Below, one piece after another: positions 28,165-36,732 of a DNA stretch of 63,148 bases. The notes under the pieces were generated by a model. The model was not told where the DNA came from. It saw nothing but the letters and a program-made list of their open reading frames with translations, and made no database searches. Origin of the DNA: Cytophagales bacterium (GTDB lineage Bacteria; Bacteroidota; Bacteroidia; Cytophagales; Cyclobacteriaceae); the NCBI GenBank assembly GCA_003500135.1, contig DNTA01000009.1, positions 1 to 63,148 on the forward strand. The letters run 5' to 3'. The number at the start of each line of letters is the position of its first letter. Positions within the stretch are counted from its first letter, which is position 1. The position numbers and the translations under genes are program-made.

Positions 28165-28205
28165 CGGAATAAAGCCAAAGTGATTTTTCAACCTTAACCA
28201 ACGCA

Positions 28206-29126
28206 ATGTCGGTAGTTGTACAACATTTAACCAAGCAATTTGGCGAACAGCGCGCTGTTGACAACGTCAGTTTCGAAGCTAATCCGGGAGAAATCCTTGG
28301 ATTCCTGGGGCCTAATGGTGCGGGAAAGTCCACGACAATGAAAATCGCTACCTGCTACCTGCCTCCTACCAATGGGCATGTTTCCGTATGTGGATATGAT
28401 GTGGTAGATCAGCCTTTAGAGGTTCGTCAGCAAATCGGTTACCTGCCGGAACAAAACCCGTTGTACTACGATATGTATGTGCATGAATACCTGAACTTCG
28501 CTGCCGGGATCAGCTACCGGAAAAAAAAGGGGATCAAATCGCGTGTAAAGGCTATGATCGACCTGTGTGGATTGACCATAGAACAAAACAAGAAAATTGG
28601 CACCCTGTCGAAAGGGTATAAACAACGTGTTGGTCTGGCCCAGGCGCTTATTCACGACCCTCAGGTATTGATCCTGGACGAACCTACAACTGGTCTCGAC
28701 CCCAATCAGATCCTTGAAATCAGGCAACTTATAAAAGACATCAGCCGCGAAAAAACGGTAATTTTCAGCACGCACATCATGCAGGAAGTGCAGGCGCTTT
28801 GTGACCGTGTGGTTATCATTAATCGCGGTCGAATAGTGGCCGATGGTGCTCCTGATACACTTTCGGCCATGGGAGAAGGCGTGACTGTGATAGAGATCGA
28901 GAGCAAAAACCCTGTGGGAGAAGCGTTTTTTCATGAGATAGAGGGAGTGCTCAAAGTAGAAGCCACAAATACCACTCATTACAAGATACAGTCCAATACC
29001 GATGTTCGCGAAAGAATATTTTTGCATGCCGCAGCCAATAAAGTAGTGTTGTTGGGTATGAAAATGGCGGCCAGCAATATGGAAGATGTATTCCGGCAAT
29101 TGACAAAAACGAAAAACAATGTTTAG
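28206..29126 (+). CDS. gldA: Gliding motility ABC transporter ATPase GldA
   Basis: The 306-residue ATPase has Walker A FLGPNGAGKST (about 36-46), Q-loop region PEQNPLYYDMYVHEYL, signature TLSKGYKQRVGLAQALIHDP, Walker B VLILDEPTTGLDPNQ and H-loop STHIMQE. The C-terminal extension (220-306) is typical of GldA. With GldF and GldG it forms an ABC complex known from Flavobacterium to be needed for gliding in some strains. The three genes are contiguous here and overlap (8 bases to gldF), whereas gldA is separate from gldFG in F. johnsoniae. The product sits on the cytoplasmic face of the inner membrane. Confidence 0.9.
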   Translation: MSVVVQHLTKQFGEQRAVDNVSFEANPGEILGFLGPNGAGKSTTMKIATCYLPPTNGHVSVCGYDVVDQPLEVRQQIGYLPEQNPLYYDMYVHEYLNFAAGISYRKKKGIKSRVKAMIDLCGLTIEQNKKIGTLSKGYKQRVGLAQALIHDPQVLILDEPTTGLDPNQILEIRQLIKDISREKTVIFSTHIMQEVQALCDRVVIINRGRIVADGAPDTLSAMGEGVTVIEIESKNPVGEAFFHEIEGVLKVEATNTTHYKIQSNTDVRERIFLHAAANKVVLLGMKMAASNMEDVFRQLTKTKNNV

Positions 29127-29847
29127 AATATTTATAAAGGAACTAAACAGCTTTCTGGATTCACTGATTGCCTATGTGATCATCGGTATTTTTTTGATCA
29201 GTATAGGGCTGTTAACATGGGTTTTTCCCGAAACCAGCGTACTGGAATATGGTTTTGCCGATATGGGCGCCTTGTTCAACCTCGGGCCTTACGTATTTAT
29301 GTTCCTCATCCCCGCCATAACAATGCGTTCCTTTTCGGAAGAAAGAAAAAGTGGCACTCTGGAGTTGCTACTTACCAAACCATTGCACGACTGGCAGATC
29401 ATTGGAGGTAAATTTCTGGCTGGGTTTGTCATCGTATTGTTTTCGCTATTGCCCACATTGCTTTATTATTATTCTATATATCAGCTGGGTTCCCCGGTGG
29501 GCAATATTGATTCAGCAGGCACTATGGGTTCCTATATTGGACTATTATTGCTCGGCGCCGCCTTTACATCCGTAGGTGTTTTTGCTTCCTCAATCACTGA
29601 AAATCAAGTCATAGCCTTCGTAATAGCGGTTTTTCTGAGCTTTATTCTCTATCAGGGCCTTACCTCTTTTGCCAATATTGATGTGTGGGGTACTTTTTCC
29701 AATGAAATTGAACAGCTTGGCATCATGTATCATTACGATGCGCTTAGTCGTGGACTTATCGATTCCCGAAATGTCATCTATTTTTTCAGTGTAATTGCAC
29801 TTTTATTAATGTCAACCAACCTGGTACTCGGAAGCAGAAGATGGTAA
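29119..29847 (+). CDS. gldF: Gliding motility ABC permease GldF
   Basis: The 242-residue inner-membrane permease has six hydrophobic segments (about 15-35, 55-75, 100-120, 138-160, 166-187 and 220-238). The ABC-2 coupling segment is MRSFSEERKSGTLELLLTKPLHDWQIIGGKFLAGF (about 68-102). It pairs with GldA and GldG. The frame overlaps gldA by 8 bases and gldG by 7, so translation of all three is coupled. Confidence 0.9.
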   Translation: MFRIFIKELNSFLDSLIAYVIIGIFLISIGLLTWVFPETSVLEYGFADMGALFNLGPYVFMFLIPAITMRSFSEERKSGTLELLLTKPLHDWQIIGGKFLAGFVIVLFSLLPTLLYYYSIYQLGSPVGNIDSAGTMGSYIGLLLLGAAFTSVGVFASSITENQVIAFVIAVFLSFILYQGLTSFANIDVWGTFSNEIEQLGIMYHYDALSRGLIDSRNVIYFFSVIALLLMSTNLVLGSRRW

Positions 29848-31526
29848 ATCTATTCAATAAAAAAACGGAGTATTTATTAAGCTTTGCCATTGGCATCGTA
29901 CTGATCATCATTGTCAATCAATTGGGTTCGATGTATTTTACCCGCATCGACCTTACAGAAGAAAAGCGATATACCATCTCGGATGCCACTATCGAGATGT
30001 TGCAGAACCTCGATGAAACAGTATATGTAGATGTTTATCTGGACGGGGAATTTCCGGCAGGATTTCAACGTTTGCAAAAATCCATCCGTGAGATCTTAGA
30101 GGAGTTTAAGGTCTACGCGGGTGATCAATTACAATATCAATTTATTGATCCTACCCTGGATATCAGTCCGAATGTACGTCAGGAATTTTATCAGAACCTG
30201 GCGGAAAAGGGCATTCAACCGACCAACGTTTTTGATACCAAGGGTGGCGAAAAAGTAGAAAAACTGGTATTTCCCGGCGCCGTTATTTCATATGGAACAA
30301 GGGAAAAAGGCGTTATGTTGCTCAAGGGCAATAAATCCTCCAGCCCACAGGAGCAACTCAACCAATCCATTGAAGGCCTAGAATATGAACTGGCAAGTTC
30401 GATCTTACAGCTCACTCAATCCCGGCTAAAAAGCATCGCATATTTAACCGGTCATGATGAACCTACGGGAAAGAAAATCGCCGGCCTCAAAAGTGCATTA
30501 AGCGAGTATTATTTTATCCAGGAAGTTGATATTTCCACTGTGAACTCTCTGGAGGGTTTCGATGCATTTATTTTGGCGCAGCCCAAATCGGGATTCAGTG
30601 AAACCGATAAATTGAAAATGGATCAGTTTATTATGAAAGGTGGAAAAGCCCTATTTGTCATTGACAAGCTATATGTTAACCTCGACAGTATTGGCGGGGA
30701 GGGGACTTATGCCCTGCCATATGACCATAACCTGGACGATTTTTTCTTTAAATACGGCATACGCTTTGAACAAAGCCTGATCGTGGATATCAACGCGGGT
30801 TATTATCCCGTTGTGGTCGGCAATATGGGCAATCAGCCCCAAATGCGACTGATGCCATTCCCCTACTTCCCTTTGATAAACCGATACGAGCCACACCCGA
30901 TCGTGCGCAACCTGGATGCTGTTTATACGCGGTTTGTCAGTAAGATCGATACAGTTTACGCAGATGGAATCCGGAAAACACCTTTGCTTTACACTTCAGA
31001 ATATTCAAGAATTGTTAATGCCCCTATTTTGGTAAGTCTGAATGATATCAGGGCTGAACTTAAACCGGAATTTATCCAGGCGGGGCCCCAGGTCATTGGA
31101 TGGTTATATGAGGGCGCTTTTTCTTCTATTTATAAAAACCGATTTCTGCCTGAAGGTGCGGATCAGAGCAATTTTGTAGCTGATGGCAAAGAAACGGGCC
31201 TGATATTTATTTCTGATGGCGACCTGATAAAAAATGAGGTGAACCCCAAAACCGGCCAACCGCTTGAATTAGGACTTGAGCCATTCTCAAATACGATGTA
31301 TGCCAACAAAGACCTGATCGTCAATGCCATGGCATATTTGATGGATGAAGGCGGCATCATCAACGCCCGGAACAGGGAAGTGAAGATCAGGCCATTAGAT
31401 CCTGTTAAGCTGCAGAGGGGAAAAACATTCTGGCAAACTTTTAACCTAGTAGCGCCAATTGCACTATTAATTGCTTTTGGATTGATCAAATACTGGATCC
31501 GTAAAAAAACCTACGCAAAGAATTGA
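29841..31526 (+). CDS. gldG: Gliding motility ABC-associated protein GldG
   Basis: The 561-residue protein has an N-terminal membrane helix (about 10-32) followed by YFTRIDLTEEKRYTISDATIEML, the family opening. A long periplasmic part (about 35-530) contains the IFT52-like segment SIAYLTGHDEPTGKKIAGL and DAFILAQPKSGFSE. A C-terminal helix (about 535-553, FNLVAPIALLIAFGLIKYWI) returns it to the cytoplasm. GldG is the auxiliary component of the GldAFG transporter. One base separates it from the DUF4340 gene. Confidence 0.9.
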   Translation: MVNLFNKKTEYLLSFAIGIVLIIIVNQLGSMYFTRIDLTEEKRYTISDATIEMLQNLDETVYVDVYLDGEFPAGFQRLQKSIREILEEFKVYAGDQLQYQFIDPTLDISPNVRQEFYQNLAEKGIQPTNVFDTKGGEKVEKLVFPGAVISYGTREKGVMLLKGNKSSSPQEQLNQSIEGLEYELASSILQLTQSRLKSIAYLTGHDEPTGKKIAGLKSALSEYYFIQEVDISTVNSLEGFDAFILAQPKSGFSETDKLKMDQFIMKGGKALFVIDKLYVNLDSIGGEGTYALPYDHNLDDFFFKYGIRFEQSLIVDINAGYYPVVVGNMGNQPQMRLMPFPYFPLINRYEPHPIVRNLDAVYTRFVSKIDTVYADGIRKTPLLYTSEYSRIVNAPILVSLNDIRAELKPEFIQAGPQVIGWLYEGAFSSIYKNRFLPEGADQSNFVADGKETGLIFISDGDLIKNEVNPKTGQPLELGLEPFSNTMYANKDLIVNAMAYLMDEGGIINARNREVKIRPLDPVKLQRGKTFWQTFNLVAPIALLIAFGLIKYWIRKKTYAKN

Positions 31527-31527
31527 T

Positions 31528-32481
31528 ATGCGTCAAAAACAAAAAAACATTCGTCTCCTGATTCTTTTGGTGGTACTCATAGCTGTATCCGTTTCTCTTT
31601 GGTTCATTAACAAACCTGTAAAGAGAGAAAAAATACAATTGGCGAAACTCAACCTCCCCGATACTTCTCAAATTGCAAGTATCGAAATGAAAAAAGATGG
31701 TAAGGCCATTTTATTGACTGAAACGGATAGCGCATGGCTTGTCAATGGTAAATTTGAAGCCGATCCGGGCATTATACAGGCGCTGATGAATATACTTGAA
31801 CAGGTCGAGACTCGTCGGACAGCGGCTGAAAATGAAGTGGAAACCCTTTCAGAACGCTTGGTTAATGAAGGTGTTTTGGTGCGCTTATTAAACAAAAGTG
31901 ACCAGGTTTTAAAAGCTTTTTGGGCTGGTGGCAATGCTAACCAAACACAAAGTTATTTTATGCCCGAATCGAAAGACGAGGTTTTCATCGTTGCACTTCC
32001 TGGAAACGAAGGGTATGTAAGTGGCATTTTCGAAATTCCTGAAATTGACTGGAAAAATCGATTGATTGTTTCGGCCGACTGGCAAACACTGGATAAAATT
32101 TCATACACTTTCCCGAAAAATCCAGAAGCTTCTTTCACAATTAAAAACAACACCGGTTTGCCCGAGGTAATTAATAGCCCGCGCATGGACTCCACAGTGG
32201 TATTTAACCTTTTAGATGAATACCGCTATTTACAAGCTGACAATTTCCTTACTGAAGAAGAAATAATGAAACTGGACAATATCGAAAGTACCGGTGCATT
32301 TCTAAGAGTTGAAGTTTTTAATAAAAACCGGGAACCCGTAACCATCGACTTTTATGAAAATGATAGTGATAGCGCCTTTTGGCTTGCCAGGGTTGATAAA
32401 AGAGAATGGGTGCGTTTCTCCAAGAAGCGTTTAAGAAACATTATTCGACCACGAAGGGCTGTTGTCGGTCAAAATTCCTGA
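31528..32481 (+). CDS. DUF4340 domain-containing membrane-anchored protein
   Basis: The 317-residue protein has an N-terminal membrane helix (about 8-27, LLILLVVLIAVSVSLWF) and a periplasmic beta-repeat part with the DUF4340 pattern: IEMKKDGKAILLTETDSAWLVNG, and WFINKPVKREKI after the helix. ABC-2, GldG-like and DUF4340 genes are found together in other phyla as well, so this is probably the fourth subunit of the GldAFG complex. The gap to gldG is one base. The 3' end overlaps the convergent tolC-like gene by 13 bases. Confidence 0.85.
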   Translation: MRQKQKNIRLLILLVVLIAVSVSLWFINKPVKREKIQLAKLNLPDTSQIASIEMKKDGKAILLTETDSAWLVNGKFEADPGIIQALMNILEQVETRRTAAENEVETLSERLVNEGVLVRLLNKSDQVLKAFWAGGNANQTQSYFMPESKDEVFIVALPGNEGYVSGIFEIPEIDWKNRLIVSADWQTLDKISYTFPKNPEASFTIKNNTGLPEVINSPRMDSTVVFNLLDEYRYLQADNFLTEEEIMKLDNIESTGAFLRVEVFNKNREPVTIDFYENDSDSAFWLARVDKREWVRFSKKRLRNIIRPRRAVVGQNS

Positions 32482-33938
32482 CCATCTTCCTCTTGTGGCA
32501 CATAGAGTGGCAGGTCATTCTCAAAATCATAAAGCGTAATTCGTCTTACCTGATAATACGTGGTCCAGAAGTCGCGGAGAGATTGAACGTACTCCCGCTT
32601 TGCCTGATCCTTTTCCTGCAGTGCAATATTGAGGTCGGTAATACTGATTTTACCGATCAAATAACGATTTTTTGAAATGTCAAACCTGTTTTGCGCCACT
32701 TCATCTGCTTTGCGCGATATCCTTACCTTGTTTCGCAGCATCTCTAATTGCTTGACCAGGGTAAACACCTCTTGCTCAAAATTCATTTTTTCCTGCTCCA
32801 CTGTGTAGTTGGTAAGTTCCTGAAAAGCACGAGCTGTTTCAAGTCTTGATTTTGTGCGGCCCCAATCCAATATAGGGATCTGGAAGCCCAACTGTACTGC
32901 CAGTTGGTTTCTTGGATCTGCATAGGTATCCTGCAACTCTACCCCTGAATTCGTCACTCCAAATGAGGCGGTCAAGTCCATATTCAACCCAGTTTCACCT
33001 CGCGCCCTGGCCAGTTCCTGCCTTGCTTCCAGTTGCCTTCTTCGAAAGGCTATTACCTCACTCCTGTTTTTATTGGCCTCCTCCAAAGCCCTTCCTACCT
33101 GAACATCAAAATCTGGAATTATTTCGGGTATAACCAATTCAATATCATCATACTGGGTAATCCCGAGAAAGGATTTGAGCCTTAATAAATTGGTTTCAAT
33201 ATCCAGTTCAGCCTGAGATACCGCCTGTTCTGCGTTTAGCTTGGTAAGCTCTAACTGTAATAATTGGTTTTCAGCTATTGTACCGAGATTATACCTGCCC
33301 TGCCCGATTTGGTAAATAGTATCGCTATTAGAAAGATTTAATGAGGCAATTTCCAGGCTTTTTTGTGCCAGAAGAAGATCGAAAAAAATTCGGGTGGCCT
33401 GCAGGGAAATGTCCTCAAGATCTTCCACGTACCCCCTTTTGACCTCTTCATAGCGCAGGGGTTCAATTCTTCTGTCCCATTTCAGTTCGTTGAAACTAAA
33501 TATCGGTTGAACTAACCCCAACTGAAAGATATCACTTCTCCACTGGCCAAGATCACTGCTGTAATCGTCGTAGCGCTCAAGCCCCGAGCCGAGGTATACT
33601 TCCGCACCGGTCAACCCAACCGACTGGCTGATGCCCAGATTGACGTTGGACAGACTCTGCTCTACGGGTCGGAAAACAATGGTGCCATCGGGTTGCGTGA
33701 CGGGGTTAAACTGCCTTTGGTAGTTAGGTAGTATCCCATTAAGAGTGAGTTGAGGGTTATAGTTCGACTTATACACACGAAACTGCCAGTAACCGTTTTT
33801 CCTTCTGGTTTGTGCCTGTTTAAATGAAATTGACCGGGACTTGGCGTATTCAACAATTTGATCAAGAGTAAATTCCTGCGCTTCCAATTGTGAATAGGAA
33901 AAAAGGAAAAGAAGGGCTAGCGCTATGAGCTTATTCAT
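32469..33938 (-). CDS. TolC family outer-membrane efflux protein
   Basis: The 489-residue product has a signal peptide (MNKLIALALLFLFSYSQLEAQ) and two TolC halves of long coiled helices: TRIFFDLLLAQKSLEIASLNL with RYNLGTIAENQLLQLELTKLN, then LETARAFQELTNYTVEQEKMNFEQEVFTL-type repeats, with NRYLIGKISITDLNIALQEKDQAK. It forms the trimeric outer-membrane duct. It is the third gene of a membrane-fusion, permease and duct operon; its start overlaps the permease gene by 8 bases. Confidence 0.92.
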   Translation of the reverse strand: MNKLIALALLFLFSYSQLEAQEFTLDQIVEYAKSRSISFKQAQTRRKNGYWQFRVYKSNYNPQLTLNGILPNYQRQFNPVTQPDGTIVFRPVEQSLSNVNLGISQSVGLTGAEVYLGSGLERYDDYSSDLGQWRSDIFQLGLVQPIFSFNELKWDRRIEPLRYEEVKRGYVEDLEDISLQATRIFFDLLLAQKSLEIASLNLSNSDTIYQIGQGRYNLGTIAENQLLQLELTKLNAEQAVSQAELDIETNLLRLKSFLGITQYDDIELVIPEIIPDFDVQVGRALEEANKNRSEVIAFRRRQLEARQELARARGETGLNMDLTASFGVTNSGVELQDTYADPRNQLAVQLGFQIPILDWGRTKSRLETARAFQELTNYTVEQEKMNFEQEVFTLVKQLEMLRNKVRISRKADEVAQNRFDISKNRYLIGKISITDLNIALQEKDQAKREYVQSLRDFWTTYYQVRRITLYDFENDLPLYVPQEEDGQEF

Positions 33939-35265
33939 GTCTGAGTGATATTATAGGGTCTTGCATTGCAGCTCTTCTGGCAGGCGCTATGCCAAAAATC
34001 AGGCCTACTGAAGCGGCAACTAAAAATGAAATCATAATGGAGTCGAACGCAATAACGGTGGGTATTTCGGCAAGTGTAGATATGGCTGAAGCGAGTAAAA
34101 TACCCAGGATCACACCAATTATCCCCCCCGCAACACTAATGGTAACCGCTTCGAACAAAAACTGCATAATGATATCATTCTTACGTGCACCCAGGGCTAT
34201 TCTCAGTCCGATTTCCTTGATGCGTTCCATCACTGAAGCGAGCATAATATTCATGATGCCAATTCCGCCGACGATCAATGAAATGCCTGCAATAGCTCCC
34301 AGTACATAGTTGAATATGTCATTGGTTCTTTGTTGTTGTTTTAGTAGTAATTCGGGGATTTCAATTTGATAGTCAACTATGCCATTATGACGTCTTTTGA
34401 GCATTCTTGAAATTATATCAGCGATATTGGAAATCTTATCAGATTGAGATACCTGCACTACCAACCTATCGATTTGATGATAATTTTTACGATTTAGTAA
34501 TTCCCGGTTCTCATCGGGATTAGCAGCCAGTTTTATTAATCTTTCTGTTATAAGTGAACGGTTGGTATATCGCATCAGCACCGTTTTGATGGGCGTGTAT
34601 ACATCCATGTTGTAATTGCGGATACCCAGGTTTTCAATACTTGTTTTTGTAATGGATTTATTTTCTAAAACACCAATTACGCGCAACCAATTGTTACCGC
34701 ACTTCAGCATTTTTCCTATGGCATTTTCCTTACTGAAAAATTTTGCTTTTATTCCGCTGCCAATGATACATACCGGTAATCCTTTTTCGAGTTGCTCATC
34801 GGAAAACATCAGCCCTTGAACTAATTCAAAATCAGCGATATCAAAATAATCGGGCTCAATGCCCACCAGTTTTGCACTTCGCCGAAGACCGCTTTTTATT
34901 ATGTAAGTGTCCAAAACCACTTCAGGACTCACTCGGTCGATACCGGGAATTACACCTAAAATACTTTCACTATCGTGCAGTGAAAGCCCGTTAGACATAT
35001 TTAGTATTTCTTTCCGGGTGTTTTCATTTTTTGATACTTCCTCTTCTTCCTGCTCAACAATAGGCGTAACGACAATATTATTGACCCCCACGAGTTTGAT
35101 CTGCTCCAAAAGTTCAACTTGTGCACCACGCCCGATTGACAACATACTGATTACAGCTGCTACACCGAATATGATCCCCAGTGCGGTAAGCAATGATCTG
35201 ATTTTATTAACCTTTACTGCATCAAAAGCAATGGAAAAATTGAATTTGAGCCGTTCTTTATTCAT
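33931..35265 (-). CDS. MacB-like ABC permease (FtsX fold), no ATPase domain
   Basis: The 444-residue protein has the MacB permease layout. One N-terminal helix (about 22-43, LLTALGIIFGVAAVISML) is followed by a periplasmic domain (about 50-310). Three C-terminal helices come after it (about 320-345, 375-400 and 410-430), with SVMERIKEIGLRIALGARKNDI as the coupling segment. The N-terminal ATPase of full-length MacB is missing, so a separate LolD-like ATPase is needed. None is in this operon. Gap to the adaptor gene is 18 bases. Confidence 0.9.
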   Translation of the reverse strand: MNKERLKFNFSIAFDAVKVNKIRSLLTALGIIFGVAAVISMLSIGRGAQVELLEQIKLVGVNNIVVTPIVEQEEEEVSKNENTRKEILNMSNGLSLHDSESILGVIPGIDRVSPEVVLDTYIIKSGLRRSAKLVGIEPDYFDIADFELVQGLMFSDEQLEKGLPVCIIGSGIKAKFFSKENAIGKMLKCGNNWLRVIGVLENKSITKTSIENLGIRNYNMDVYTPIKTVLMRYTNRSLITERLIKLAANPDENRELLNRKNYHQIDRLVVQVSQSDKISNIADIISRMLKRRHNGIVDYQIEIPELLLKQQQRTNDIFNYVLGAIAGISLIVGGIGIMNIMLASVMERIKEIGLRIALGARKNDIIMQFLFEAVTISVAGGIIGVILGILLASAISTLAEIPTVIAFDSIMISFLVAASVGLIFGIAPARRAAMQDPIISLRHE

Positions 35266-35283
35266 AATACAAACTTTCCTGCC

Positions 35284-36546
35284 CTATTGCTCCAAAGATG
35301 CGGTTAATTGCTTTATTTCTTTGTCCTGTACTGATTCGGGAATATTTAAATACACAATATCGCCTTGTTCCAGCCCTTCATTTATAACCGATTCATTTTC
35401 ATTTACTTTGCCCGGCATTACTTCCTGTTTTACAATATTGATCCCTTCTTTTTTGTATACATATGTTATGGAATCACCTTGTGAATGCAGGCATTCCAGT
35501 GGGATATGCAGTACATCCGGTATTTCTTCTATGATTATGCGGTTTGAGGTGGTCATGGAAGGTCGGAGCGTGGAGTCCGATTCATTGATTTCAACGCGTA
35601 CTTCAAATACTTTTGCATCGGAATTGGGCTTCTGTTCACCTACATTGGCAACAGACACTATTTTTCCGGTTAGCTTTTTATCGGGAAAAGCATCCAGGCC
35701 AATAAATACGCTCTGGCCTGCTTTAACATTACGTATATCAATTTCATTGATGTAAGTCTTGGAGATCATAGTGCTCAAATCGGGTAAGGTAGCCACAACG
35801 GGGTCCCAGCCATTAATAGTTGACCCTTCCCCGATTTTTGTTCCATCCCAATCTTTATGATAGATCACCATGCCGTCAGCCGGCGCCATTACTGTAAACT
35901 GATTGCTCAATTTTTGTAAAAACTCATATTCTGTCCGGTCTTCGGCAAACACAGCCGCAGCTTCCCTCATTTCGGCAACTGCTTTTTCTTTTTTGATCTT
36001 GTAGTTTTCTTTGGCTTGTTGATATTCCCTCTTTGCTTTTTCCAGTTCAATTTCGTTCTGTTTTTGAGTAGCCGGCGGTTCATATTGTGACTGCTCAACG
36101 ATCAATTCTTTTTGGCGGACGTTATACTCAAGGTTAATTAGCTGATCTCTTGCCTCACGTAGTGTAAGTGCCGTGTCCATACGAACCTGGATGTATTTGG
36201 ACTCACTTTGATCCATCTCGTTTTTGCTGTTAGCAATCTTATCATTTATCTCTGACGGATCGAGCCTTGCGATATAGCCCCCGGAATCCACCACAGTGCC
36301 TTCATCCACCATATTATCTATTTTGACCTGCCAAATGCGAGCTGCCCTTAAGGCAGTAGGCCCCATAATACGTATTGAATTTTTAGCTTCTAGTTCTCCA
36401 CTGGTGTTTACCTCAATTATGAAATCCCCTTTTTCTACTTCGACGGTGATGTCGTTATCTACCACAGCAGTGCCCCCGAAAACCCACCAGCCGATCGATA
36501 AAACCGAAACGACAATTGCGGAAATAATAATGTTCTTCTTTTTCAT
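35284..36546 (-). CDS. MacA/HlyD-like periplasmic adaptor
   Basis: The 420-residue membrane-fusion protein has an N-terminal membrane helix (about 4-24) and a lipoyl-like half (about 40-75, with GELEAKNSIRIMGP). A long coiled-coil hairpin follows (about 95-215, rich in Glu, Lys, Gln and Ala). The second lipoyl half has FTVMAPADGMVIYHKDWDG, and a beta-barrel domain (about 245-330) and membrane-proximal part complete it. It links the inner-membrane permease to the TolC-like duct. It heads the operon; two inverted repeats lie just upstream (36565-36601). Confidence 0.9.
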   Translation of the reverse strand: MKKKNIIISAIVVSVLSIGWWVFGGTAVVDNDITVEVEKGDFIIEVNTSGELEAKNSIRIMGPTALRAARIWQVKIDNMVDEGTVVDSGGYIARLDPSEINDKIANSKNEMDQSESKYIQVRMDTALTLREARDQLINLEYNVRQKELIVEQSQYEPPATQKQNEIELEKAKREYQQAKENYKIKKEKAVAEMREAAAVFAEDRTEYEFLQKLSNQFTVMAPADGMVIYHKDWDGTKIGEGSTINGWDPVVATLPDLSTMISKTYINEIDIRNVKAGQSVFIGLDAFPDKKLTGKIVSVANVGEQKPNSDAKVFEVRVEINESDSTLRPSMTTSNRIIIEEIPDVLHIPLECLHSQGDSITYVYKKEGINIVKQEVMPGKVNENESVINEGLEQGDIVYLNIPESVQDKEIKQLTASLEQ

Positions 36547-36564
36547 AATACCTCACTCGATGAT

Positions 36565-36601
36565 AGTGTTTTGTAAACACTTGAAACGAAATGTAATTTC
36601 G
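36565..36601 (-). promoter_or_regulatory. Two adjacent perfect inverted repeats upstream of the efflux operon
   Basis: AGTGTTT-TGT-AAACACT occupies 36565-36581 and CGAAAT-GTA-ATTTCG occupies 36587-36601. Both have perfect arms and 3-base centres, and they lie 19-55 bases before the adaptor start codon (36546, minus strand). They could be repressor sites controlling the efflux genes, or small hairpins in the 5' leader. Confidence 0.45.
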
Positions 36602-36679
36602 AGAAATTTATCGTTTAATTAAAGAGATCAATTCATGTTTTTTCAATTTTTGAATTTGTTTGAATAATTCCGAGGCATT

Positions 36680-36712
36680 AAAAAAGCGATTCCAGTTGGA
36701 AATCGCTTTTTT
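36680..36712 (-). terminator. Intrinsic terminator after the pspC-like gene
   Basis: AAAAAGCGATT (36681-36691) pairs with AATCGCTTTTT (36701-36711). On the minus strand it follows the stop at 36733 by about 20 bases and ends in a T run, so it terminates the padR-pspC transcript. The symmetric A and T runs would allow either direction. Confidence 0.82.
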
Positions 36713-36732
36713 CATTGAATTGATTTAATTTT

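Noticed and set aside
28416..29099. A 227-codon minus-strand open frame opposite gldA
   Set aside because: It mirrors the coding pattern of gldA, has no recognisable motif and no promoter or ribosome site.
34907..35755. A 282-codon plus-strand open frame opposite the efflux permease and adaptor genes
   Set aside because: It lies wholly antisense to two well-supported genes, is rich in Ser, Thr, Ile and Pro as antisense frames tend to be, and shows no domain.
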